A stretch of DNA of 64,000 nucleotides, from the NCBI GenBank assembly GCA_021828285.1, contig JAKASG010000003.1, positions 1 to 64,000 of the forward strand, written 5' to 3'. Positions 8,302 through 16,886 of this stretch are shown here, one piece after another. The notes beneath the pieces are model-generated. The model had not been told where the DNA came from. It worked only from the letters and a program-made list of their open reading frames with translations, and made no database searches. Positions within the stretch are counted from its first letter, which is position 1, and each line of letters opens with the position of its first letter. The position numbers were made by a program, and so were the translations under genes. This stretch comes from Acidobacteriota bacterium (GTDB lineage: Bacteria; Acidobacteriota; Terriglobia; UBA7540).

Positions 8302-9045
8302 ATGCTTCATCAACTCCTCGGCTATCCCATCGGCTACATCGGCCTCCTGTTGGAAGCTATCCTTCCGGTTTACATCGTGTGGAAGCGGCTGCTTAAAGGA
8401 CTGGAGGGGGTCGCAGCGTATCTGCTCGTTCTCGCGATCGCTGACGGCCTGAGGGCGGGTGTGGTCCACGCTTTCGGCTTTTCCTCGCCTCAGTACGCTT
8501 ACGCGTACTGGCTTCCAGATTTCGGGATCGAGATCGCGGTTTTCCTGGTGGTCTCCGCATTCTTCCGTCGCGCTGCAAGCGGCCGGCCCGAACTTTTGAA
8601 ACAACTGCGGTTCCTGCTGGGAACGGTGTTCGTACTCGTCATCGGCATTTCATCGTTCGTCCTGTTCCAAAACTACGACCGCCTCTTCACCCGCTTCATC
8701 ATCGAATTCAACCAGAACCTCTATTTCACCTGCCTCGTTCTCACAACCCTCCTCTATCTCATGCTCGTGCAGATCAAAAGCGAAGATGAGCAATTGGTGC
8801 TTTTCGTATCCGGCCTCGGAATATCTTTAGCGGGTCCAGCGGCGTCGTTGGCGCTTTTTCACCTAACTTCCGGCGATGGTTTTGCACGCGCGCTGGTGGG
8901 CTTGACCATTCCGATGTGCAACGTGATCATGCTGGGGATTTGGTTCTATGCCGTCGGGCGTGCGCCGAGGACTGTAGCGAGCGGAATCCCGCTTGCGCGC
9001 GGTAGCAACGACGGAAAAGTGGTATTGGAGGTTTCGAGGGCGTAG
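8302..9045 (+). CDS. Seven-transmembrane protein of unknown function
   Basis: A 247-residue integral membrane protein with seven predicted helices (about 8-27, 37-58, 70-90, 102-122, 138-157, 164-187, 197-218) and a ~28-residue cytoplasmic tail. No enzymatic motif is seen; loops are short and the only longer one is between TM4 and TM5. The ATG at 8302 follows an AAGGA site. It is the middle gene of a three-gene same-strand module with ~63-base gaps on both sides, after the LGSFPPPLPP peptide and before a one-TM protein. The topology fits receptors, sensors or small-molecule transporters. A receptor for the neighbouring peptide is an attractive guess but unproven. Confidence 0.8.
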   Translation: MLHQLLGYPIGYIGLLLEAILPVYIVWKRLLKGLEGVAAYLLVLAIADGLRAGVVHAFGFSSPQYAYAYWLPDFGIEIAVFLVVSAFFRRAASGRPELLKQLRFLLGTVFVLVIGISSFVLFQNYDRLFTRFIIEFNQNLYFTCLVLTTLLYLMLVQIKSEDEQLVLFVSGLGISLAGPAASLALFHLTSGDGFARALVGLTIPMCNVIMLGIWFYAVGRAPRTVASGIPLARGSNDGKVVLEVSRA

Positions 9046-9114
9046 AGTGCGACAGCCGGCTGGCGCTCTCGAGGGCCATGTCCGTGCGGATTCCTTCAGA
9101 GGGGAAGGATGACG

Positions 9115-9591
9115 ATGATTATCTCCACCTTGATTTTGGTTTTTTCGTCGGCCCTGTTGATTTTCTACATGCAGTCGGTGGGCGAGCGGATTCTTGGCCG
9201 GGAATTCGACCGCGAATATTTCCGCTCGATTGTGGCTGCGAACCGGCTGGAATTTCCTTTCGTGAAGGAAGCGGTCGAGCAATTTGACGTGCCCGGTGAT
9301 TACACTCGGTTCCGCATGATGCTAAGGTGCGATTTCCTTGCTTTAACCTATTTGCTCAAGCACACCGCCAACCGCCGCCATCGGTACAGCCTCGAGGATC
9401 GTGTCCTGATTTGGAACTACAAGCTGATCTCGTTTCTGATGTCCGTGCGGCGCGCTTTGGGCCGCGAGGAAAAACCGGCGATGATTCAGTTGACGCGCAT
9501 CCTCCAATATTTCGCGAACGTGCTCGGCAAGCGAGTGAGCGATGCGGGCGCGGGAAGCCTCTTTGGGCCGGATTACCTTCTGGGGCTTTAG
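9115..9591 (+). CDS. One-TM protein of unknown function
   Basis: About 158 residues. Two ATGs (9109, 9115) follow an AGAGGGGAAGG site; 9115 has better spacing. The N-terminal ~20 residues (IISTLILVFSSALLIFYMQS) form one transmembrane helix. The rest is a soluble, helical, Arg/Phe/Tyr-rich cytoplasmic domain with FRMMLRCDFLALTYLLKH and YSLEDRVLIWNYKL. No named family is recognised. It follows the seven-TM gene by about 70 bases on the same strand, and its stop is ~170 bases before the acyl-CoA dehydrogenase start. A membrane-tethered adaptor or effector of the preceding proteins would fit the layout; this is inference. Confidence 0.7.
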   Translation: MIISTLILVFSSALLIFYMQSVGERILGREFDREYFRSIVAANRLEFPFVKEAVEQFDVPGDYTRFRMMLRCDFLALTYLLKHTANRRHRYSLEDRVLIWNYKLISFLMSVRRALGREEKPAMIQLTRILQYFANVLGKRVSDAGAGSLFGPDYLLGL

Positions 9592-9759
9592 CGCCACAGC
9601 CTCGCGCAGCGGGAGTTCGCGGCTCCGCGAGCGCCGCTGGCGCACTGCCCACGGCTAATGGGTATTCTCTCTTCTCATCTGTTTCTCCCGAGAAATATTG
9701 ATATAGTGAAAGCGGACGTGGCCCGCTCCATGGCGGTCACGGACACAGGAAAGGCAGCT

Positions 9760-11550
9760 ATGACGACCGTTGCGAACAATCTCCGGATCCGAGGCGGCAG
9801 CTTCTTGATCGAGGCGCGAGCGCCCGAAGATATTTTCACGCCGGAGGACCTGACCGACCAGCACAAGCTCATCGCGCAAACCGCAGACGAGTTCATCGCG
9901 CAGGAAATCGTTCCGCGCGTGAAGGAGATCGAGGAGAAAAAGCCGGGGCTGCTGCATGAATTGCTGAAGAAGGCTGCGGAGATAGGATTGTGCGCCACGG
10001 ACGTGCCGCAAAAGTACAGCGGGCTCGGGCTCGACAAGATCTCGAGCATCGTGGTGGCGGAAAAAATGGCGCGGAATGGCTCGTGGGCGGCGACGATCGG
10101 CGCGCAGGCGGGCATCGGCGTGCTGCCGATCGCCTTTTTCGGCACGGACGCGCAGAAAACGAAGTACGTCCCGAAGCTCGCCTCGGCGGAGTGGGTGGGC
10201 GCGTACGCGCTCAGCGAGTCAACCTCCGCCTCGGACGCGCTCCACTGCAAGACGCGCGCCACGCTCAGCCCGGAGGGCAAGCATTACCTTTTGAACGGCT
10301 CGAAGATGTGGATCACCAATGGCGGCATCGCCGATCTCTACGTGGTCTTCGCCAAAGTGGACGGGGAAAAGTTCACCGCCTTCATCGTCGAGCGGAAATT
10401 CCCGGGGGTTTCGCCTGGCGCCGAAGAACACAAGATGGGCATTCGCGGATCTTCGACGACGCCGGTGAATTTTGAGAACACGCCCGTGCCGGTTGAAAAC
10501 GTTTTGGGAGAAATCGGCAAGGGCCATCTGATTGCGTTCAACATCCTCAACATGGGTCGGCTCAAGCTCGGCGCGGGCTGCGTGGGCGGGTCGAAATATC
10601 TGATTGCGGACGCGCTCCGCTGGGCGAAAGAGCGCGTGGCGTTCGGCCATCCCATCGCCGACTTCGGATTGATCAAAGAGAAACTCGGCGAGATGATTGC
10701 GCGCACATTCGCCGCGGAGAGCATCTCCTACCGAACCGCGGGAATGATCGAGCAGCTCCTGGAAGGCGTTCATCAAGGCTCGCCCCAAGCCGCCGAAGAG
10801 ACCCTCGCGGCGCTTCAGGAGTACGCCGTCGAATGCTCCATTCTGAAGGTGATGGGCACGGAGACGCTCGACTTCGTCGCCGACGAGGGCGTGCAGATTT
10901 ACGGCGGCTACGGCTTTTCGAGCGAATACGAAGTCGAGCGCGCTTACCGCGACCAGCGCGTCAACCGCATCTTCGAGGGCACCAACGAAATCAACCGGCT
11001 GCTCATCACCGATATGCTGCTCAAGCGCTCGATGAAGGGCGAGCTCGCGCTGATTCCGGCGGCGCAGAAATTATTGGATGAGATTCTGACCCCTGCCGCG
11101 GAAAGCGCAGACGGCGATGAAGCGCCGCTCGCTGAGGAAGCCGCGCTTGCGGCGGGCGCGAAGAAGGCTGTGTTGCTCGTGGCGGGCGCGGCGGTCCAAA
11201 AATATCTTCAGGCGCTCGCCGATGAGCAGGAGGTGGTTGCCGCCATCAGCAGCATGGTGATGGAAACTTATGCCATGGAAAGCGCGGTGCTCCGCGTGAG
11301 GAAACACGGGGGCTCCGGCGAACAGGCGCAAGCGGAGGCGGATGTTGCGCAAATTTTTATCCATGAGGCTGCGGAGCGCCTCGAATCGAGCGCGCGCACA
11401 GCCCTCGCGCACATCGCCGAAGGTGACGCGCTTCGCGCTCAGCTTGCAGTTCTGCGTCGTTTTCTGCGGCGCACGACGCCCGACCTCGTTGCGCTCAAGC
11501 GGCGCCTGGCAGATCGCGCGCTTGACTTGAACCGCTATCCATTCGCCTGA
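9760..11550 (+). CDS. Acyl-CoA dehydrogenase family protein
   Basis: FAD enzyme introducing the alpha-beta double bond into acyl-CoA during fatty-acid or related degradation; cytoplasmic. The start at 9760 was chosen because AGGAAAGG lies 5 bases upstream; upstream ATGs at 9658 and 9730 lack this. The product has 596 residues, longer than the ~380-residue core. N-terminal, middle and C-terminal dehydrogenase domains occupy ~25-420, with KMWITNG (182-188), the QIYGGYGF motif and the catalytic-base region RIFEGTNEINR (Glu about 406). An extra ~175-residue helical C-terminal domain resembles that of the larger Bacillus-type FadE enzymes. Chain-length preference cannot be told. No beta-oxidation partners lie beside it. 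Confidence 0.92.
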   Translation: MTTVANNLRIRGGSFLIEARAPEDIFTPEDLTDQHKLIAQTADEFIAQEIVPRVKEIEEKKPGLLHELLKKAAEIGLCATDVPQKYSGLGLDKISSIVVAEKMARNGSWAATIGAQAGIGVLPIAFFGTDAQKTKYVPKLASAEWVGAYALSESTSASDALHCKTRATLSPEGKHYLLNGSKMWITNGGIADLYVVFAKVDGEKFTAFIVERKFPGVSPGAEEHKMGIRGSSTTPVNFENTPVPVENVLGEIGKGHLIAFNILNMGRLKLGAGCVGGSKYLIADALRWAKERVAFGHPIADFGLIKEKLGEMIARTFAAESISYRTAGMIEQLLEGVHQGSPQAAEETLAALQEYAVECSILKVMGTETLDFVADEGVQIYGGYGFSSEYEVERAYRDQRVNRIFEGTNEINRLLITDMLLKRSMKGELALIPAAQKLLDEILTPAAESADGDEAPLAEEAALAAGAKKAVLLVAGAAVQKYLQALADEQEVVAAISSMVMETYAMESAVLRVRKHGGSGEQAQAEADVAQIFIHEAAERLESSARTALAHIAEGDALRAQLAVLRRFLRRTTPDLVALKRRLADRALDLNRYPFA

Positions 11551-11556
11551 GGGCGC

Positions 11557-11952
11557 TCACAATCCGCGCAGCGCCTTTACGGCGCCTGCGAGGTCCGCGA
11601 CGGCGAGCACGACTTCCGCTTTCTTTGTCCCCTTGGCGACGGTCCCGTAAGCGTACTGAACGTTGATCCCCGCCTTGCCCAGCCGCTCGCTCACTTCCGC
11701 GAGTTTGCCGCGCTTGTCGGGCAGCGTGACGCGCAAAACTTCTTCTTCTGAAATGCGCACGTTCAGGGCTTCAAGCGCTTTGCGCGCTTTTGCGGGACTG
11801 CTCACTTGAAGCCGCAGCGGGCTTTCGCCGGAAGTCGAGCTTGCGGAAAAAGCGGTGATATTGACGCCGGCCCGTGCGAGCGCGCGTGAGACGCGCGCGA
11901 GCTGCCCCGGCGTGCTTTGAACCCACACGGTCATTTGTTTGACTTTGGCCAT
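11557..11952 (-). CDS. Tandem ACT-domain protein
   Basis: A ~131-residue protein consisting of two ACT ligand-binding domains: about 4-65 (TVWVQSTPGQLARVSRALARAGVNI) and 70-130 (LRVTLPDKRGKLAEVSERLGKAGINV). ACT domains bind amino acids and usually act as allosteric sensors; free-standing pairs like this are thought to regulate or sense amino-acid levels, but no partner is adjacent. Two starts are possible: GTG at 11964, which overlaps the GGAAG site, and ATG at 11952, used here, which gives the typical MAKVKQ start. It ends 6 bases from the convergent acyl-CoA dehydrogenase. The upstream gene xylB is 43 bases away on the same strand. Confidence 0.85.
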   Translation of the reverse strand: MAKVKQMTVWVQSTPGQLARVSRALARAGVNITAFSASSTSGESPLRLQVSSPAKARKALEALNVRISEEEVLRVTLPDKRGKLAEVSERLGKAGINVQYAYGTVAKGTKKAEVVLAVADLAGAVKALRGL

Positions 11953-11994
11953 TGCTGCGTTCACCTTCCTTTCACTACGGCGATTCGGACCTCC

Positions 11995-13542
11995 TCAGGC
12001 CGTTGACGCCTTTTCATTCCAATCGGCGAGCTGGTGAGCAAATTCTTTCACGGCGGGATAGAGGGAGCGGTAAATCGCGTAGAGGCGGCTGTAAGCCTCG
12101 GAATTTTCTTTGCGCGGAGACAGGCGCTCGCCGATTTGAATGGCGGCCCGGGCCGATTCCTCGACGGAAGAATACTCGCCCGCGCCCACGCCCGCGAGCA
12201 GCGCGGCGCCGAAGGCCGAGCCTTCCGAGGTTTCAAGCGTTACCACCTCTTTGCCGTAGATATCGGCCTGGATCGCGCGCCAGAGAAAGCTGCGCGAGCC
12301 TCCGCCCGACGCGCGGACGTGCTCGACGGGAATTCCGAGCTCCTTAAAAATTTCGAGTGAGTCACGCAGACTGAACGCGACGCCCTCGAGGATCGAGCGG
12401 ACGAGATGCGCTCGCGTGTGCGCGGCCGTCAATCCGAACCAGACGCCGCGCGCCCGGGCGTCCAGGTGCGGCGTGCGCTCGCCCATCAGATAGGGCAGGA
12501 ACAGAAGGCCTTCCGAGCCGGGCGGAACTCGTTCGGCTTCTCGGATAATCAGCTCGTAAGGGTCCGAGCCAATACGCTCGGCGTACCAGGATTCGCCCGA
12601 GCCGAATTGATCGCGGAACCAGCGCAGTGAGAGCCCCGCGCCCTGCGTCACTCCCATGACGTGCCACTTGCCGGGTACCGCGTGGCAAAAAGTGTGAATG
12701 CGGCCTTGCGGATCGAGCTTCGGCGAATCGGTATAGGCGAAAATCACGCCGGAAGTTCCAATGGTGGCGGAGCTGATTCCCGGCTTGATGATGCCATTGC
12801 CCACGGCGCTCGCGGCCTGGTCGCCCGCGCCCGCGACGACCGGCGTTCCGGCGCTTAAACCCGTGAGCAGCGCCGTCTCGCGCGTGATCTGGCCCGTCAC
12901 TGCCGGCGACTCGAAAGCGCGCGGCAAAATGTGCGCATCCAGCTCAAGCGCGGAGAGCATTTCGCCCGACCATCGCCGGTGCGCCACGTCGAAGAGCAGC
13001 GTTCCCGAAGCATCCGAAACATCGGTTGCGAATTCGCCCGTGAGCCGGAATCGCACAAAATCCTTCGGCAAAAGGAAATGGGCGACGCGGCCGAAAAGCT
13101 GCGGCTCGTGCTCGCGCACCCAAAGCAGCTTCGGCGCGCTGAAGCCGGTGAGCGCCGGGTTCAGGACGAGTTGAATCAAGCGCTCCGCGCCGACCTTTTG
13201 CGTGATCCTGTCGCACTGAACCTGGCTCCGCTGATCGCACCAGATGAGCGCCGGCCGCAGAACCGCGCGCGCGCTATCGAGCAGCGCGACGCCGTGCATC
13301 TGCCCCGATAAGCCCACCGCGGCAATGTCTGAGCCTTTGAGTTGCGCTGCGTTCAGGGCGCCGCAAACCGCCGTCGTCGTCGCTTGCCACCAGTCTTCGG
13401 GGTCCTGCTCGGCCCAGCCCGGATGCTCCATGCGCATCGGTTGATGCTCGCCCGTCGCCGCGCCGATCAAATGGCCGTCCGGCCGCACGATTACCGCCCG
13501 AGTCCCCGTCGTGCCAACGTCAATGCCCATGAAATAAGCCAT
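11995..13542 (-). CDS. xylB: Xylulokinase (FGGY carbohydrate kinase)
   Basis: Phosphorylates D-xylulose to xylulose 5-phosphate for the pentose phosphate pathway. The 515-residue length and motifs fit XylB of the FGGY family: phosphate-1 motif MGIDVGTTGTRAVIV (5-19), the WWQATTTAV segment, GLSGQMHGVALLD (~77-89) whose QMHG is characteristic of xylulokinases, ICDQRS-like IWCDQRS, and the adenosine motif ASGGGSRSFLWRAIQADIYG near the C-terminus. No xylose isomerase or xylose transporter is adjacent. The 167-base stretch upstream holds only degenerate GTCAG-type repeats. Other pentulose substrates remain possible. Confidence 0.93.
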   Translation of the reverse strand: MAYFMGIDVGTTGTRAVIVRPDGHLIGAATGEHQPMRMEHPGWAEQDPEDWWQATTTAVCGALNAAQLKGSDIAAVGLSGQMHGVALLDSARAVLRPALIWCDQRSQVQCDRITQKVGAERLIQLVLNPALTGFSAPKLLWVREHEPQLFGRVAHFLLPKDFVRFRLTGEFATDVSDASGTLLFDVAHRRWSGEMLSALELDAHILPRAFESPAVTGQITRETALLTGLSAGTPVVAGAGDQAASAVGNGIIKPGISSATIGTSGVIFAYTDSPKLDPQGRIHTFCHAVPGKWHVMGVTQGAGLSLRWFRDQFGSGESWYAERIGSDPYELIIREAERVPPGSEGLLFLPYLMGERTPHLDARARGVWFGLTAAHTRAHLVRSILEGVAFSLRDSLEIFKELGIPVEHVRASGGGSRSFLWRAIQADIYGKEVVTLETSEGSAFGAALLAGVGAGEYSSVEESARAAIQIGERLSPRKENSEAYSRLYAIYRSLYPAVKEFAHQLADWNEKASTA

Positions 13543-13553
13543 TTTTTCGTCTG

Positions 13554-13577
13554 TCGTCAGTGGTCAGCCGTCAGCCC
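13554..13577 (+). repeat. Short degenerate (T/C)GTCAG repeats
   Basis: Three imperfect heptamer-like copies (gtcgtcag, tggtcag, ccgtcag) lie between xylB and the next gene. Such GTCAG runs are common intergenic litter in GC-rich soil bacteria; no function is claimed. The rest of the 13543-13709 gap shows no gene or clear signal. Confidence 0.35.
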
Positions 13578-13709
13578 TTGAACCGAAATTCCCAACGCGC
13601 TGAGGCGCGAAACATACTGCGGCTGGACCTGAAAGACTCTTCCTTTCTTATTCCCCGGCAGTGTCAGTCGCAGCTTCAGCGGGCGGCCCGGCTTTGTGCC
13701 TCCAACCAC

Positions 13710-14363
13710 CTATATAGACAGGCTCTGCGGCTCGACCAGAGCTACGCTGTCGAGTTTAGAATACCAATGGAAGCCGATGTAATGGCGCCCAACCAGGATG
13801 ATGAGATTGTCGCGGCCACAGAGCCGCAGGCGGCGCTTCTGCGAACTCAGCTCGGCAATGTTTGCATCTTCAGCGAGGTCGGCCTTGTTCACGCCGGTTG
13901 CCAAGGCCCGCAGTTCGTTGAGCGTTCCCTCATCCGTCTCGGCAAGCTTTTTCCTGTAAGTGTAATAACTGGCGAAGAGACTAACCGCAAGACCTACTTC
14001 AACAAGGACGAAGACCGGGTTGAAGGGGATCACAGCATGTGAGGGGCGCCATGCGAGGTATTCGTGGTGAAGCTCGTTAGCCAACATGACAAGGATCACC
14101 GCCCCGGCTATCGGGAGCGCCGCCGGTTCGGGAGCAGGACTGAAAAGGTACCCGCCAAAAGCGAACAACGCGAGAAATTCGAGGCCGGTTAGCGAATACA
14201 TGCCGGAATGCCCGATCAGATAAAGCACCGCAAATCCCCCCAGCCACATGCAGTATATTCCTGCCTCGCGGAGCTTGGGGCCGAGGCTCAGGCAAGCCGC
14301 TGCAGCACGGAATTGCGCCACCCGGGAGCCGATATAAAGACTTGTCCCTTCGCGTTCCGTCAT
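13710..14363 (-). CDS. Four-TM membrane protein of unknown function
   Basis: A 217-residue protein with predicted helices near 34-50, 57-74, 83-98 and 115-135, an N-terminal cytoplasmic segment of ~30 residues and a C-terminal ~80-residue soluble tail. The ATG at 14363 follows a GAGGGTG site with good spacing. The tail has a charged helical portion (KKLAETDEGTLNELRALATG) and a beta-like end containing IILVGRHYIGFHWYSKLDSVAL, possibly a small PH-like or adaptor domain. No named family is recognised. It stands alone between xylB and a Gfo/Idh/MocA gene on the same strand. Confidence 0.65.
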   Translation of the reverse strand: MTEREGTSLYIGSRVAQFRAAAACLSLGPKLREAGIYCMWLGGFAVLYLIGHSGMYSLTGLEFLALFAFGGYLFSPAPEPAALPIAGAVILVMLANELHHEYLAWRPSHAVIPFNPVFVLVEVGLAVSLFASYYTYRKKLAETDEGTLNELRALATGVNKADLAEDANIAELSSQKRRLRLCGRDNLIILVGRHYIGFHWYSKLDSVALVEPQSLSI

Positions 14364-14446
14364 GTTGCACCCTCGCGGCGGGTGGTCGGCACAACGGGAT
14401 CCTCCTATGGACCGCTGGCCGCGCGCTTCCCGTCAAGCGCCGGATA

Positions 14447-15601
14447 TCACTTCATCTTTTCCCAACTCCCCGACCTCGCGGAGCGCTCGACGGCATCGAG
14501 CACGGCCTGATTCGCGACGCCGTCTCTGAAGTTAGGCGAGGGCATCACATCCTTTTCAAGTGCGACGAGAAAATCGTGGATCGCGTGGATGAACGTGTGC
14601 TCGTAGCCGATGATGTGTCCCGGCGGCCACCACGCGCCGCCATAAGGATGGACGGCTTCCGTGACGTTGATTTTCTTGAAGCCCTGCCGGCCCGGCCGGT
14701 CGGTGCAATCGTAAAATTCCAACCAATTCATGTGTTCGAGATTGAAAGCGATGGCGCCTTTGTCGCCGTAAATCTCAAAGACATTAAAATTTCGCCGGCC
14801 GCCGCAGAAGCGCGAAGCTTCAAAGACGCCGTTCGAGCTGTTCTTGAAGCGCGCGAGAAAATTCGCTTCGTCGTCCACGGTGACTTTGCCTCGCCGGGCT
14901 TTCGCGCCCTTCGCTCCCCACGCGCCTTCGCCCGAGCCGGGAATCGGCCGTTCTTTGATGAACGTCGTCAACTGGCCGGTGACGGCGGTGAATTCGCCGT
15001 TCAGGTAGCGCGCGAGGTCAATGATATGCGAGCCGATATCGCCGAGCGTGCCGGAGCCCGCAAGATTCTTGTGAAGCCGCCAGACGAGGGGGAAATTGGG
15101 GTCCATAATCCAATCCTGCAGATAGGCGCCGTGATAATGATAAACGCGCCCGACGCGGCCTTCCTCAATCAACTGGCGCGCAAAGCCCACGGCGGGAATT
15201 TTGCGGTAATTGTGCATCAGCATGTGCTTGACGCCCGCTTTTTCGACCGCCTTGAGCATTTCCTTTGCATCGGCAAGGGAATTGGCGAGCGGCTTTTCGC
15301 AGATGACATGCTTGCCTGCCGCCGCGGCCGCCATCGCCATCGGATGATGGAGATTTCCCGGCGTCGAGACGTCCACCACGTCAATGTCGCTGCGCTCAAC
15401 CACCTTTCGCCAATCCGTCTCGGCTTCTTCCCACCCATAGAGCCTCGCGGCTGCTTCCACGCCGGCGCGGTCGCGCCCGCAAATCACCTTCATCACCGGC
15501 TCGATCTTCCCGGGGAAGAACCGGCGCACTTGCCGGTACGCGTTCGAATGCGCCTTCCCCATGAATTTGTAGCCAATCAATGCGATATTCGCTTGGGTCA
15601 T
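14447..15601 (-). CDS. Gfo/Idh/MocA family oxidoreductase
   Basis: NAD(P)-dependent sugar/cyclitol dehydrogenase family, cytoplasmic. The N-terminal Rossmann fold (about 4-130) has IALIGYKFMGKAHSNAYR and the signature CEKPLA (97-102). The C-terminal alpha/beta catalytic part includes the LGDIGSHIIDLARYL segment with the usual catalytic Asp/His of this family. Length 384 residues is typical. The gene lies about 70 bases downstream of a sugar isomerase/epimerase on the same strand, a common pairing in myo-inositol-like or modified-sugar catabolism. The exact substrate is unknown. The GAGAWGAKGAKARRGK loop in the middle is an unusual basic, Gly-rich insertion. Confidence 0.9.
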   Translation of the reverse strand: MTQANIALIGYKFMGKAHSNAYRQVRRFFPGKIEPVMKVICGRDRAGVEAAARLYGWEEAETDWRKVVERSDIDVVDVSTPGNLHHPMAMAAAAAGKHVICEKPLANSLADAKEMLKAVEKAGVKHMLMHNYRKIPAVGFARQLIEEGRVGRVYHYHGAYLQDWIMDPNFPLVWRLHKNLAGSGTLGDIGSHIIDLARYLNGEFTAVTGQLTTFIKERPIPGSGEGAWGAKGAKARRGKVTVDDEANFLARFKNSSNGVFEASRFCGGRRNFNVFEIYGDKGAIAFNLEHMNWLEFYDCTDRPGRQGFKKINVTEAVHPYGGAWWPPGHIIGYEHTFIHAIHDFLVALEKDVMPSPNFRDGVANQAVLDAVERSARSGSWEKMK

Positions 15602-15670
15602 CTCGCTGCTCCAGGAAGGAAGTTTACACCGATCCGCCGTACTCTCTCACTATCACCATTCAACGGCATT

Positions 15671-16630
15671 TCACGCCCACCACATTCCTTTCAGCTTCTC
15701 TTTAATGACAATCTCATTGAGGAAACCGGCGGCTTTCGCCAATCCCTCTTCGACGGACATCAGGCTGTCCTCGTGCTCAATAGAAAGCACATCGTCATAT
15801 CCGACCATTTGAAGTGTGGAAATCATATCCGTCCAGAACTCGCGCCCGTGTCCGTAACCGACCGTGCGGAAGAGAAACGCGCGATGGATCTCGTCGCTAT
15901 AAGGCTTCGCATCGAGCACGCCGTTGATCTTGTAATTTGCTTCGTAGAGTTTGGTGTCTTTGGCGTGACAGTGGAAGATCGCTTTATTGAGCTGGCGAAT
16001 TGCCGCGCAGGGATCAATGCCCTGCCAGAACATATGGCTCGGATCGAAGTTGCAGCCGATCGCCGGCCCCGCGGCTTCCCGCAAGCGAAGCATGGTTTCG
16101 GGATTGTAAACCACAAAGCCTGGGTGCATCTCGATCGCGATCCGCACGCCGTGATCTTCGGCGAATTTGGCTCGCTGCTTCCAATAGGGAATGACCTTCT
16201 TTTCCCACTGCCACTTCAGAATATCCTGGAAATCGGGCGGCCAGGGCGTGGGCGACCAATTGGGATACTTCGCATTGTCCGAATCTCCGGGGCAACCTGA
16301 AAAATCAACCACTGTGCGCACGCCGAGTTTTTCGGCCAGCAGAATGGTCTTCCGGGTGACTTCCGCGTTCTCCGCGGCGAATTTTTTATTGGGGTGGAGG
16401 GGATTGCCATGGCAGCTCAGAGCGCTGATTGAAAAACCCTCGCCCTCGAGACGCTGCTTGAATTCCTTAAGCCTGGCCGGCGCATTCAACCAGTCGAGGC
16501 GAAGATGCGGGTCGCCAGGGTAATTGCCCGTGCCAAGCTCCACGGTTTGGATGCCGAGCGGCTTGATCTTCTTCAGTACATCTTCGAGGCTCATCTTCGC
16601 GAGCAGCGCGGTAAACAAACCGACCTTCAT
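15671..16630 (-). CDS. Sugar phosphate isomerase/epimerase (AP-endonuclease-2 TIM barrel)
   Basis: A 319-residue TIM-barrel protein of the xylose-isomerase-like family that includes IolE/IolH-type enzymes. The start at 16630 is set by an AGGAGG site 7 bases upstream; the ATG two codons earlier (16636) lies only one base from that site. Metal-ligand motifs of the family are visible: VELGTGNYPG near 32, IAIEMHPGFVVYNP (Glu/His), GCNFDPSHMFWQG (Asp/His), FHCHAKDTK and a late Glu/His segment LSIEHEDSL. It probably acts with the adjacent Gfo/Idh/MocA dehydrogenase on a sugar or inositol derivative; the reaction is not known. Two small GC hairpins sit in its 5' leader region. Confidence 0.9.
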   Translation of the reverse strand: MKVGLFTALLAKMSLEDVLKKIKPLGIQTVELGTGNYPGDPHLRLDWLNAPARLKEFKQRLEGEGFSISALSCHGNPLHPNKKFAAENAEVTRKTILLAEKLGVRTVVDFSGCPGDSDNAKYPNWSPTPWPPDFQDILKWQWEKKVIPYWKQRAKFAEDHGVRIAIEMHPGFVVYNPETMLRLREAAGPAIGCNFDPSHMFWQGIDPCAAIRQLNKAIFHCHAKDTKLYEANYKINGVLDAKPYSDEIHRAFLFRTVGYGHGREFWTDMISTLQMVGYDDVLSIEHEDSLMSVEEGLAKAAGFLNEIVIKEKLKGMWWA

Positions 16631-16650
16631 GGGCATTCCTCCTTCTTCAT

Positions 16651-16689
16651 CGCGGCAAAGCCGCGCGCCGAGATTCGCCCTTCGGCGAA
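16651..16689 (-). promoter_or_regulatory. Two hairpins upstream of the isomerase gene
   Basis: CGCGGC-AAA-GCCGCG (16651-16665) and TTCGCC-CTTC-GGCGAA (16674-16689) are perfect 6-base stems. Neither is followed by a T run on either strand, so they are not textbook terminators. They may be leader structure or short palindromic repeats. Confidence 0.3.
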
Positions 16690-16886
16690 GATTGCCGGCC
16701 TTAATGCCGCAATCGGAAATAGAAGGTAATCTATCGGCAGGTGGAAGGCACGTCAACCGGAAAATTTTGGCGGAAAGTTTTGCTTGCGCCTCTGCTGCCA
16801 TCGCCGCCGGCGCACATCCCTTTGACCAAGCAGATGCCCACGGCGCAGAAATTTGCGCGAGGGCATCAATGGAACTGTCAGGCGGG

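Noticed and set aside
14342-16300. 652-codon open frame on the plus strand
   Set aside because: It is antisense to the Gfo/Idh/MocA and isomerase genes, whose protein motifs are intact. GC-rich codon use opens the mirror frame by chance.
16651-16689. GC hairpins as Rho-independent terminators
   Set aside because: No T run on either strand; kept only as possible leader structure.
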